8,580 bases of DNA from assembly GCA_003161195.1 (NCBI GenBank), contig PMOV01000078.1, positions 41,087 to 49,666 of the forward strand, written 5' to 3'. A program made the translations under genes and the position numbers. The stretch is from Acidobacteriota bacterium (GTDB taxonomy: Bacteria > Acidobacteriota > Terriglobia > Acidiferrales > UBA7541). Below the pieces are notes generated by a model. That model was not told the DNA's origin, did not search any database, and worked only from the letters and a program-made list of their open reading frames with translations. The number at the start of each line of letters is the position of its first letter. Within the stretch, counting starts at the first letter, position 1. Positions 1 through 7,036 of the stretch are shown one piece after another.

Positions 1-3000
1 CCGGGGTACGGATTTTTGGCGGAGAATGCGGCGTTTGCGCGCGCCTGCGAAAAGGCGGGGATTATTTTTATCGGGCCGGCGCCGGAGTTGCTGGAGTTGC
101 TGGGCGATAAGACTGCGGCACGGCAATTGGCTGCGAGCGCGGGGGTTCGGGTGCTTCCGGGTACGGAGGAATCCGTTAAGTCGGCGGCCGAGGCGCAGAA
201 GGTTGCCAAAGAGATCGGCTACCCAGTCATTGTGAAAGCGGCGATGGGCGGCGGCGGGCGCGGAATGCGCGTGGTGCGCGACGCATCACAGCTCGATGCG
301 CTGCTCGAAGAGGCGCAGGGAGAGGCGCGGTCGGCGTTTGGCGATGCCACTGTGTTTCTGGAGAAATTTCTTCCCCGCGCGCGGCATATAGAAGTGCAGA
401 TTCTGGGCGATCAGCACGGACATTTGCTGCATCTGTACGAGCGCGATTGCTCCGTGCAGCGCCGGCACCAGAAGGTGGTGGAGGTGGCGCCCGCCGCGAA
501 CTTGCCGCCGCAAATTCGCGACGAGCTTTGCGCGGCTGCGCTGCAACTGTCGCGCAAGGCCGGGTACAGCAACGCTGGAACTGTGGAATTTTTGTACGAC
601 GTGGATGCCCGCAAGTGGTACTTCATCGAAGTGAATCCACGCATACAGGTGGAGCACACCGTCACGGAGATGATTACTGGCATCGACCTGGTGCGCTCGC
701 AGATTCTGGTGGCGCAGGGGTACGAGCTGCACAAAGTGCCGCTGAACTTGCCGGCGCAGGCGGACATCCCTCTGCATGGTGCCGCATTGCAATGCCGCGT
801 GACGACCGAGGATCCGGACAAGAATTTTGCGCCAGACTACGGAAAGCTTTCGACCTATCGTTCGCCGGCGGGATTTGGCATCCGGCTCGATGGCGGCACG
901 GCGTATGCCGGTGCGCAACTGGCGGCGTATTACGATTCGCTGCTGGTGAAGGTGACGGCCTGGGGTTCCAATTTGCCGGAAGCTTGCCAGCGGATGGATC
1001 GTGCATTGCGGGAATTTCGCATCCGCGGCGTGAAGACGAATATTCCGTTCGTGGAAAACGTGGTGAACCACCCAAAGTTTCGTGCTGGCGAGGTCACTAC
1101 GTCCTTTCTGGAGGACTATCCCGAACTGTTTAAGTTCCCGAGCCGCGGCGATCGCGCCACGAAGGTTCTGTCGTACTTGGGTGACGTGATTCTGAACGGA
1201 AATCCGGAGGTGAAAGGGAAGCCGCTCCCACCGCCGTATGAGGCGGCACCGCTTCCTGCGACTCTCGGAATTACGCCGCCGGCTGGGACGCGCCAACTTC
1301 TGCAGAAGCTGGGGCCGAAGAAATTCGCGGCGTGGGTGCGCCAGGAAAAGCGGTTACTCCTTACCGACACCACCTTGCGCGACGCGCACCAATCGCTGAT
1401 GGCCACGCGGGTGCGCACGTACGATCTCTTGGCCACGGCCAGCGCGATTGCGCAGCGCGCGCCCAACCTTTTTAGTTTGGAGATGTGGGGGGGAGCGACC
1501 TTCGATGCCTCTCTGCGCTTTTTGCACGAGGATCCCTGGGCGCGGTTGCGGGCGCTGCGCAAACGCGTGCCAAACATCTGTTTTCAGATGTTGTTGCGCG
1601 GGGCCAACGCGGTCGGGTACGCGTCGTATCCGGACAACGTGATTACCGCGTTTGTGCGGGAAGCGTTTGCGCAGGGCATCGATATCTTTCGCATATTTGA
1701 TTCTCTGAACTCCATCGACAATATGCGCGTGGCGATGGACGCGGCGCTGGAAAGCGGCGGGGTGTGCGAGGCGGCGATTTGCTACACCGGCGATATTCTG
1801 GATCGCGGGCGACCGAAGTATTCGCTGAAATACTACCTGTCGTTGGCCCAGCAACTGGAAAAGCTCGGCGCGCATTTTCTGTGCATCAAAGATATGGCGG
1901 GTTTGTGCAAGCCATACGCGGCCTACGAACTGGTGAAACGGCTGCGCGAAGAGATTGGCTTGCCGGTGCATTTCCACACGCACGATACCAGCGGGCTGAA
2001 TGCCGCGAGCATTTTGAAGGCTTCCGATGCGGGCGTGGACGTGGCGGACGCGGCGGTGGCCTCCATGAGCGGGGGAACGAGCCAGCCGAATTTGAATGCC
2101 ATCGTGGAAGCCTTGCGCAATACGCCGCGCGACACGCAACTGGACGTCGAGCTTTTGAACGAGTGTTCGGATTATTGGGAGACAGTGCGCGGGTATTATG
2201 CCGCGTTTGATTCCGGGCCAAAGTCTGGCTCGGCGCGGCTCTATCAGCATGAAATTCCCGGCGGGCAGTACACCAATCTGCGCGAGCAGGCTTCCGCGAT
2301 GGGGTTAGGTCACCGCTGGCGCGAAGCCGAACGAATGTACGCGGAAGTGAACCAACTCTTCGGCGACATCGTAAAAGTGACGCCCAGCAGCAAAGTGGTC
2401 GGCGACATGACGTTGTTTTTAATGTCCAAAGAGATGCAGCCCGCGGACATCCTGAAACTGGACGCGTCGCACGACATTTCGTTTCCTAATTCCGTGGTGG
2501 AAATGTTTTCGGGTGTGCTCGGGGTTCCTCCCGGCGGCTGGCCGCCGAAGGTGCAACAAATCCTGCTGCGCGGTGCGGCGCCGCTGCAAGGTCGTCCCAG
2601 CGCGAATCTTCCCGCGGTGGATTTTGCTGCGGAGCAAAAGATGCTGGAGAAGACCACCGGTCACGTCATCCCGGCGGACGACCTGCTCAGCTATCTGCTC
2701 TATCCTGAAGTATTCTTGAAATACGATAAGTTTCGCCAGACATATGCCGACGTGAGTGTGCTGCCCACGCCGGCATTTTTCTACGGGCTCAAGTCCGGCG
2801 AAGAAATTACCGTGGAGATCGCCTCCGGCAAATCGTTGATCATTAAGTTTCTGACCATCAGCGAACCACATCCCGACGGGACGCGGACGCTGTTTTTTGA
2901 ACTGAACGGCCAGCCGCGCGAGGTGACGGTACGCGACAAGGCATTGCGTGTGACGGAGCGCGCGCACCCGAAAGCCGATCCGGCGGACCCGGCGCAGGTT

Positions 3001-3204
3001 GGCGCACCCACGGCGGGCGTCATTGGCGGTATTGCCGTGCAGCTGAATCAAATCGTGGAACGCGGAGCAAAACTTCTCACCCTCGAGGCCATGAAGATGC
3101 AGTCGAACATTTACGCGCCGGTTGCGGGGCGCATCGGCAAGCTGCTGGTCGCGCCCGGCCAGCACGTGGAAGCCAAAGATTTATTGGTGACCATCGCCAC
3201 GTGA
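1..3204 (+). CDS. pyc: Pyruvate carboxylase, 5'-truncated by the window edge
   Basis: This biotin enzyme carboxylates pyruvate to oxaloacetate in the cytoplasm, the main anaplerotic entry to the TCA cycle. The reading frame is already open at base 1 and begins PGYGFLAENAAFA, the conserved biotin-carboxylase HPGYGFLSEN block, so about 80 N-terminal residues lie upstream. The TTG at 16 is an internal Leu codon, not a start. Domains in window codons: an ATP-grasp biotin carboxylase to about 385 (Gly-rich MGGGGRGMR near 82-90; EVNPRIQVEHTVTE near 210-223); a carboxyltransferase from about 453 (TDTTLRDAHQS, the CIKDMAG lysine at codon 630, the HFHTHDTSG metal-binding histidines near 657, and SMSGGTSQPN); then a tetramerisation region; and a C-terminal biotinyl domain with EAMKM, whose biotinylated Lys is codon 1032 (3094-3096). 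All three activities on one chain, in this order, separate it from acetyl-CoA carboxylase and two-subunit forms. The frame has no break. The stop overlaps the next gene by 4 bp. Confidence 0.97.
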   Translation, partial: PGYGFLAENAAFARACEKAGIIFIGPAPELLELLGDKTAARQLAASAGVRVLPGTEESVKSAAEAQKVAKEIGYPVIVKAAMGGGGRGMRVVRDASQLDALLEEAQGEARSAFGDATVFLEKFLPRARHIEVQILGDQHGHLLHLYERDCSVQRRHQKVVEVAPAANLPPQIRDELCAAALQLSRKAGYSNAGTVEFLYDVDARKWYFIEVNPRIQVEHTVTEMITGIDLVRSQILVAQGYELHKVPLNLPAQADIPLHGAALQCRVTTEDPDKNFAPDYGKLSTYRSPAGFGIRLDGGTAYAGAQLAAYYDSLLVKVTAWGSNLPEACQRMDRALREFRIRGVKTNIPFVENVVNHPKFRAGEVTTSFLEDYPELFKFPSRGDRATKVLSYLGDVILNGNPEVKGKPLPPPYEAAPLPATLGITPPAGTRQLLQKLGPKKFAAWVRQEKRLLLTDTTLRDAHQSLMATRVRTYDLLATASAIAQRAPNLFSLEMWGGATFDASLRFLHEDPWARLRALRKRVPNICFQMLLRGANAVGYASYPDNVITAFVREAFAQGIDIFRIFDSLNSIDNMRVAMDAALESGGVCEAAICYTGDILDRGRPKYSLKYYLSLAQQLEKLGAHFLCIKDMAGLCKPYAAYELVKRLREEIGLPVHFHTHDTSGLNAASILKASDAGVDVADAAVASMSGGTSQPNLNAIVEALRNTPRDTQLDVELLNECSDYWETVRGYYAAFDSGPKSGSARLYQHEIPGGQYTNLREQASAMGLGHRWREAERMYAEVNQLFGDIVKVTPSSKVVGDMTLFLMSKEMQPADILKLDASHDISFPNSVVEMFSGVLGVPPGGWPPKVQQILLRGAAPLQGRPSANLPAVDFAAEQKMLEKTTGHVIPADDLLSYLLYPEVFLKYDKFRQTYADVSVLPTPAFFYGLKSGEEITVEIASGKSLIIKFLTISEPHPDGTRTLFFELNGQPREVTVRDKALRVTERAHPKADPADPAQVGAPTAGVIGGIAVQLNQIVERGAKLLTLEAMKMQSNIYAPVAGRIGKLLVAPGQHVEAKDLLVTIAT

Positions 3205-3971
3205 ATCCCGGACAACTCCGCAAACACGAAAAGTTCCGTTCGCGATTCCTCCGCAATCAACGCGATCTTATCGTATACACCCCGCCGGGCTACGACGAGC
3301 AACCTGAGCGGCGCTTCCCGGTGCTGTACTTGCACGATGGCCAAAACCTTTTCGATGGTGCTACCTCCTTCATTCCCGGGCAGGACTGGCACGTGGGGCA
3401 GACCGCGGATTACGCCATCAGCAGCGGCCTCGTGGCGCCGCTGATCATCGTCGGCATGTACAACACCAAAGCGCGCATTCGCGAGTACACTCCCACGCAT
3501 GTGCCGCGGCTCGGTGGTGGCCGCGCGGATCGTTACGAGAAATTTCTCGTCGGAGAAGTGAAGCCGTTTATCGAGCGCGAGTACCGCGTGCTTTCCGACC
3601 CATGGAATACCGGAATCGGCGGCTCATCGCTCGGCGGGTTGGTGTCGCTGTATCTCGGATTGAAGGATTCGCGGATCTTCGGGAAAATTGCCGCATTGTC
3701 GCCCTCCGTGTGGTGGAACCAGCGCGTCATCGTGCGCTTCGCGGAAGCCGCGTCGCCGGAGCCGCGTCCGCGCATCTGGCTGGATATCGGCACGCGCGAG
3801 GGACCGCGCATCGTGGACGATGTCGAGAAATTCCGCGATGTATTGCTGGCGAAGGGCTGGCAGCACGGACGGGACCTGCACTACGAGCGGGTCGAGGGCG
3901 CGGAGCACAACGAGGCGGCCTGGGCCGCGCGCGTCGGCCCCTTCCTGCGATTTTTGTTCCCAGCCACCTAG
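3201..3971 (+). CDS. Esterase-family alpha/beta hydrolase (PF00756-like)
   Basis: A 256-residue serine hydrolase of the putative-esterase type (enterochelin esterase / S-formylglutathione hydrolase fold). No signal peptide or membrane segment is visible, so it is probably cytoplasmic. Seen in the sequence: an N-terminal beta-strand block with YTPPGYDE and FPVLYLHDGQNLFD (residues 27-52); the nucleophile elbow GGSSLGG with the likely catalytic Ser at 143; SPSVWW (167-172), typical of this family; an acidic candidate at Asp195 or Glu200 in WLDIGTRE; and the probable catalytic His236 in GAEHNEAAW. The triad therefore looks complete. The GTG start is chosen because it forms a GTGA overlap with the pyruvate carboxylase stop and leaves a normal family N-terminus; a weak GGTGA lies 10 bases upstream. 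The overlap suggests co-translation with pyc. The substrate cannot be told from sequence; the family acts on carboxylic esters and thioesters. Confidence 0.9.
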   Translation: MNPGQLRKHEKFRSRFLRNQRDLIVYTPPGYDEQPERRFPVLYLHDGQNLFDGATSFIPGQDWHVGQTADYAISSGLVAPLIIVGMYNTKARIREYTPTHVPRLGGGRADRYEKFLVGEVKPFIEREYRVLSDPWNTGIGGSSLGGLVSLYLGLKDSRIFGKIAALSPSVWWNQRVIVRFAEAASPEPRPRIWLDIGTREGPRIVDDVEKFRDVLLAKGWQHGRDLHYERVEGAEHNEAAWAARVGPFLRFLFPAT

Positions 3972-3978
3972 GGCGCAG

Positions 3979-3984
3979 TATAAT
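3979..3984 (+). promoter_or_regulatory. Candidate -10 box (TATAAT) for the ATP-grasp gene
   Basis: A perfect TATAAT lies 7 bases after the esterase stop and 31 bases before the ATG at 4016, which would give a leader of about 25 nt. A -35 box is not convincing: only TTGTTC at 3954-3959 (three matches to consensus, 19-base spacing, inside the esterase gene) is near. It suggests that the ATP-grasp gene can be transcribed independently of pyc and the esterase, but in a GC-rich genome with unknown sigma preferences this is inference. Confidence 0.45.
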
Positions 3985-4003
3985 TCGCCCGCTCCACGTT
4001 CAC

Positions 4004-4010
4004 AGGGGAA
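4004..4010 (+). promoter_or_regulatory. Ribosome binding site deciding the ATP-grasp start
   Basis: AGGGGAA sits 5 bases before ATG 4016. The same reading frame is open back to 3602, inside the esterase gene, but the upstream 138 codons translate to Arg/Ala-rich sequence with no family resemblance. This site therefore fixes the start at 4016. Confidence 0.7.
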
Positions 4011-4015
4011 ATCGG

Positions 4016-5221
4016 ATGCCGGATACGCGACCGATCACAATTCTCTGCGTCACTTCCTACGAAAAAGGTCAAGAGTTCATGCGCACGTGCAAAGCGCTCG
4101 GCTGCACGGTGCTGCTGCTGACCGTGGAGAAGTTGCGCCACGCGGATTGGCCGTTTGACTGTATCGCGGAAGTTTTTACCATGCCGGAGAATTTGCCGCT
4201 GGAGGCCATCCTCTATTCCGTCAGCTATCTCGCGCGCTATCACCAGATCGATCGCATTGTGGCGCTGGATGAGTTTGACATGGAGAATGTTTCCGCCCTG
4301 CGCGAGCATCTGCGCATTCCGGGCATGGGGTTGACCACGGTGCGCTATTTCCGGGACAAGCTGGCTATGCGCGCGCGGGCCAAGGAAGCGGGCATACCGG
4401 TACCGGAATTTGTGCACGTGCTGAATCATCGCGATCTTAGCGAGTTCATGGCGCGCGTCCCGCCGCCGTGGCTGCTGAAGCCGCGTTCGCAGGCCAGCGG
4501 TATCGGCATGCGTAAGCTGCACGACCAGGCGGAGCTGTGGCCGCTGCTCGAACAACTGGGCGATCAGCAATCGTTTTATTTGCTGGAGCAGTTTGTGCCG
4601 GGCGCGGTGTTCCACGTGGACAGCGTGGTCTCGGAGAAAAATGTCCTGCTCTGCGAGGCGCATGCCTATGGCACGCCGCCGCTCGATACCTCGCACCAGG
4701 GTGGCGTTTTCACCACGCGCACCTTGCCGCGGGATAGCGCTGACAGCCGCGCGCTGGTAGTGATGAATCGTCAGTTGCTGGAGGGTTTGGGCTTTCTGCG
4801 TGGCGTGACCCACGCTGAGTTTCTGAAGTCGCACTCCGACGGAAGGTGTTTCTTTATTGAGGTAGCCGCGCGCGTAGGCGGGGCGTACATTTCGGATATT
4901 GTGGAAGCGGCTTCCGGCATTAATTTGTGGCGCGAGTGGGCGCGGCTGGAAGTTGGCGCGGGGAAGAGCGCCTACCAGTTGCCTGCGGTTCGGCGCGACT
5001 ATGCGGGCATCATTCTGTCGCTGGCGCGGCAGGAGCAGCCGGACACTTCGAGTTACAACGATCCGGAGATTATCTATCGCGTAAAGAAATATCATCACGC
5101 GGGACTGCTGCTGAAGTCGTCGAATGCGCAGCGCGTGGAAGAATTGCTGGCCGCATACGCACCCCGCTTTGCGAACGATTTTCTCGCCACGGCGCCCGTG
5201 CCGGACCGGCCTAGCTCTTAG
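4016..5221 (+). CDS. ATP-grasp domain protein, orphan ligase-like enzyme
   Basis: A 401-residue protein of the ATP-grasp superfamily, which activates a carboxylate as acyl phosphate and joins it to an amine or thiol. Layout: an N-terminal Rossmann-like pre-ATP-grasp domain (about 1-110, ILCVTSYEKGQEF; IDRIVALDEFDMEN); a hinge and ATP-binding lobe with K115 and K155 (LLKPRSQASGIGM, the Gly-rich phosphate loop); LLEQFVPG at 189-196, contacting adenine in the family; and a metal-binding lobe with E268 (THAEF) and E282 (FFIEVAARVGGAY). The usual E-x-N ends here as E282-V-A284, then R286. The last 80 residues are a C-terminal extension (RRDYAGIILSLARQE..). This arrangement resembles biotin-carboxylase-like amino-acid ligases, but biotin-dependent partners are absent. 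No signal peptide. The gene converges on the porin with 23 bp between the stops. Substrate unknown; peptide ligase and cofactor or tailoring ligase are both possible. Confidence 0.88.
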   Translation: MPDTRPITILCVTSYEKGQEFMRTCKALGCTVLLLTVEKLRHADWPFDCIAEVFTMPENLPLEAILYSVSYLARYHQIDRIVALDEFDMENVSALREHLRIPGMGLTTVRYFRDKLAMRARAKEAGIPVPEFVHVLNHRDLSEFMARVPPPWLLKPRSQASGIGMRKLHDQAELWPLLEQLGDQQSFYLLEQFVPGAVFHVDSVVSEKNVLLCEAHAYGTPPLDTSHQGGVFTTRTLPRDSADSRALVVMNRQLLEGLGFLRGVTHAEFLKSHSDGRCFFIEVAARVGGAYISDIVEAASGINLWREWARLEVGAGKSAYQLPAVRRDYAGIILSLARQEQPDTSSYNDPEIIYRVKKYHHAGLLLKSSNAQRVEELLAAYAPRFANDFLATAPVPDRPSS

Positions 5222-5244
5222 TTTCAGTCGCTGCCTGGCCCCGT

Positions 5245-6714
5245 CTACCACGCGCCTTCTTTGCGCCCCCACCACCAGATCAGCCCCACGCTGGCGGTAG
5301 TCTGTTCTCTGCTGAGCAGGCCCTGCGTGTCCGTCAAGAACGATGGCCTATTGGAAAAATCGCGGCGCCACTCATAGCGCATCAGGAACCCGTCCGCCAG
5401 TTTGTAATCAAACGTAGCGGTGGTTTCCTTGAGCGCCTGATTCAGTCCGCTGAAGAGCCCGCCGCGGTCAGAAAGATATTCGGCCCGCGCGGCCGCCGCG
5501 AAGCGCGAAGAAAATTCATAACGCGCGTAGGTTGCTCCGCCTATGACATGCGACGGGGAGTCGGATTCCCCCGGAGCCTGGTCGCGCCACAGGCGCTCAA
5601 TCACATAGTCGCCTTCCAGCGCAAAACTCAACTTCGGCGCGGCCTGCCAACTCGCGTAGCTGTCGAAAATGTGCAGCCGGCCATTCGGGGCCGGCCTGAT
5701 GGCCACGAAACTCAGCCCGGGCTGCACCGGAATCGGGCTGTATGGCGCAACTTCTGTGCGGTCCGGATGCTCTTGACCAAGATAGTAGTTAACCACCCAG
5801 GTCACCGATTTTGCGGGTTTGGCGGTGAATCCGAAAAGTTCGTCTTTAAAACCGTTGGTGGCTTCAACCTGGTTCGTGCCGTTCACAACCCAATAAGTGA
5901 GTGTAAACCGGTCGTTCACCGGATAGTTGGCGCGGATGCCCATGTGATAGAACGGCAGAAAATTGAAATAGTAGGAGCGCGAATAATTCATCTGATCCTT
6001 CGTATAGTTGCCCTCGATGCCGATGGAACTGCTCCATTTTCCGAAGTCGATGGTCAAGCCTTTGCCCAGGGCCGCGACGTACGTGCCGTACGCCTGAAAA
6101 ATGTTGCGGTAAATGTCTGGCCGCGGCTCGTTGGTGGGATTGCCCTGCAGAGTATCGGTCGCCTGGCCGAATTGCAGGTCCACGCGCGCGCCGAAGCGCC
6201 GGCCTTCCGACAAATTAGGTGCGTCTTCTAGGACTATACTCGCCTGGTTCAGGCTGAAGTTGTTGCTCAGGACGTCATACGCACGCAGCAAATTCACGCG
6301 GCCCACCGGGGAATTAAAATTGTACGAATAATAACCATCAAGCCCCACGTTGATGGTCGCGTCGCGCAAAAAGTCGAGATTTTTGCGATCCTCGGGGACT
6401 AATTCGGTGGCCGCGACCGTCGCTGTGGCGGGCGCCGCAGGTGCCTCCAATGAAGTGACCGGGCCGGCCATCGGCACCACCCCGGAATACGGCTCCGCGG
6501 GTTTTGCCGCCTTGGCGCCCAGGACATTCTCGCGCAATAGCCGTTTCAACTCCGCAACCTCCGCCTCCAGTTTTTCCACCCGCTGCTGCAAATTCGCGTC
6601 GTCCCGCTCGCTGCTCGGCGCTTCGTTTTCGCTGGCGGCGTGTTCCTGCGCCCACGCGAAATTTGGTCCGGCGAACGAAACCAGGAAACACAAGAGATAG
6701 CCCGCGCGACGCAC
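5245..6714 (-). CDS. Outer-membrane beta-barrel porin, BBP2-like
   Basis: Predicted outer-membrane channel of 489 residues from the preferred GTG at 6712-6714. Residues 1-22 form a signal peptide (MRRAG, a hydrophobic core, then AWA before Gln23). A Glu/Ser-rich segment follows, then a heptad-like coiled coil at about 42-63 (VEKLEAEVAELKRLL), a Pro/Ala linker to about 108, and a barrel from about 112 rich in alternating aromatic and polar strands (INVGLDGYYSYNFN, ARVDLQFG, IDFGKWSSSIGIEGNY, RANYPVNDRFTLTYWVVNGTN). These strands match the putative beta-barrel porin-2 (OmpL-like) family. The last strand, ASVGLIWWWG, is followed by a short RKEGAW tail, so the terminal aromatic is Trp rather than Phe. 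The frame is open to a GTG at 6777 and an ATG at 6765, which would add 21 or 17 residues before a less compact signal sequence; the GGAGGA at 6728-6723 favours 6714. Solute specificity is unknown. Confidence 0.9.
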   Translation of the reverse strand: MRRAGYLLCFLVSFAGPNFAWAQEHAASENEAPSSERDDANLQQRVEKLEAEVAELKRLLRENVLGAKAAKPAEPYSGVVPMAGPVTSLEAPAAPATATVAATELVPEDRKNLDFLRDATINVGLDGYYSYNFNSPVGRVNLLRAYDVLSNNFSLNQASIVLEDAPNLSEGRRFGARVDLQFGQATDTLQGNPTNEPRPDIYRNIFQAYGTYVAALGKGLTIDFGKWSSSIGIEGNYTKDQMNYSRSYYFNFLPFYHMGIRANYPVNDRFTLTYWVVNGTNQVEATNGFKDELFGFTAKPAKSVTWVVNYYLGQEHPDRTEVAPYSPIPVQPGLSFVAIRPAPNGRLHIFDSYASWQAAPKLSFALEGDYVIERLWRDQAPGESDSPSHVIGGATYARYEFSSRFAAAARAEYLSDRGGLFSGLNQALKETTATFDYKLADGFLMRYEWRRDFSNRPSFLTDTQGLLSREQTTASVGLIWWWGRKEGAW

Positions 6715-6722
6715 GGCATGCT

Positions 6723-6728
6723 TCCTCC
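6723..6728 (-). promoter_or_regulatory. Ribosome binding site of the porin gene
   Basis: On the minus strand GGAGGA reads from 6728 down to 6723. It is 8 bases before the in-frame GTG at 6714-6712 and only 3 bases before an out-of-frame ATG at 6719-6717 (within GCATGC). The spacing suits the GTG. A second, weaker AGGAAGG further upstream would serve the ATG at 6765 instead. Confidence 0.6.
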
Positions 6729-6887
6729 AGTGAGGGATTGGGCCGTTTCTGCTGGTATTTGGCATGGCGGTAGACACCTTCCTGACGCCCCTTGGCGTTT
6801 GGCAGCGTCGTTACAAACTGAGCCTCGGCGCAATGAGTGTAAACGCTCGGCGTCCCGGAGTCCTCAGCAGCCGCGATGCTGGCGGCA

Positions 6888-6907
6888 GGACAGTACCGGC
6901 GCTGTCC
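6888..6907. promoter_or_regulatory. Perfect 6-bp dyad, possible operator or hairpin
   Basis: GGACAG and CTGTCC are exact reverse complements around the 8-base centre TACCGGCG, itself mostly palindromic (CCGG). It lies about 170 bases upstream of the porin start and 130 bases upstream of the bactofilin start. A regulator-binding dyad is possible, but chance is not excluded in a GC-rich spacer. Confidence 0.3.
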
Positions 6908-7027
6908 AACAGTGCAGTTACTTTCCCGCCACAGACCGTGCATACTCCATTTGCGGTGCGCCACGCCGCGGGCATACAGTCTCTTTTACCCCGGCCCGGA
7001 AACTTGCGTGGGGTGCTGCTGTCCCTT

Positions 7028-7032
7028 GGAGG
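7028..7032 (+). promoter_or_regulatory. Ribosome binding site of the bactofilin gene
   Basis: GGAGG lies 4 bases before ATG 7037. It favours this start over the 91 extra in-frame codons reaching back to 6764. A second site, GGGAGGA at 7137-7143, stands 10 bases before an internal in-frame ATG at 7154. Confidence 0.6.
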
Positions 7033-7036
7033 TCCG

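Larger units (their letters stand above)
6715..7036. other. Divergent intergenic region between porin and bactofilin genes
   Basis: These 322 bases must contain the control signals of both divergent genes. I see no convincing protein: the frame upstream of the bactofilin is open but unlike anything in that family. Small dyads are visible: ACGCC/GGCGT at 6785-6798; GCCGC/GCGGC at 6870-6886; and the best one, GGACAG/CTGTCC at 6888-6907 with an 8-base centre. A weak plus-strand promoter match is TTGCGG 6951-6956 with TACAGT 6975-6980 (18-base spacing). No clear minus-strand promoter was found by eye. Confidence 0.5.

Noticed and set aside
286..1296. Long minus-strand frame opposite pyruvate carboxylase (with similar ones at 1354-2250 and 2419-3165)
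   Set aside because: Arg/His/Gln-rich translations with no motif, antisense to strongly recognised coding sequence; produced by GC-rich codon bias.
3602..4015. An in-frame extension of the ATP-grasp gene back into the esterase gene
   Set aside because: The extra 138 codons are an Arg/Ala-rich shadow of the esterase; a good ribosome binding site and the family-like N-terminus support ATG 4016.
5202..5244. A GCCGG-A-CCGGC dyad near the convergent gene ends as a bidirectional terminator
   Set aside because: The stem is only 5 bp with a one-base centre, lies inside the ATP-grasp coding sequence, and has no T-run on either strand.
3968..5275. A 435-codon minus-strand frame opposite the ATP-grasp gene
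   Set aside because: The composition is Arg/Gln/His-rich and unlike a folded protein; the plus strand has clear ATP-grasp motifs.
6764..7036. An in-frame N-terminal extension of 91 codons on the bactofilin
   Set aside because: No low-complexity or family-like sequence precedes the Met-Trp start, a GGAGG site is next to 7037, and the extension would fill the divergent promoter region.
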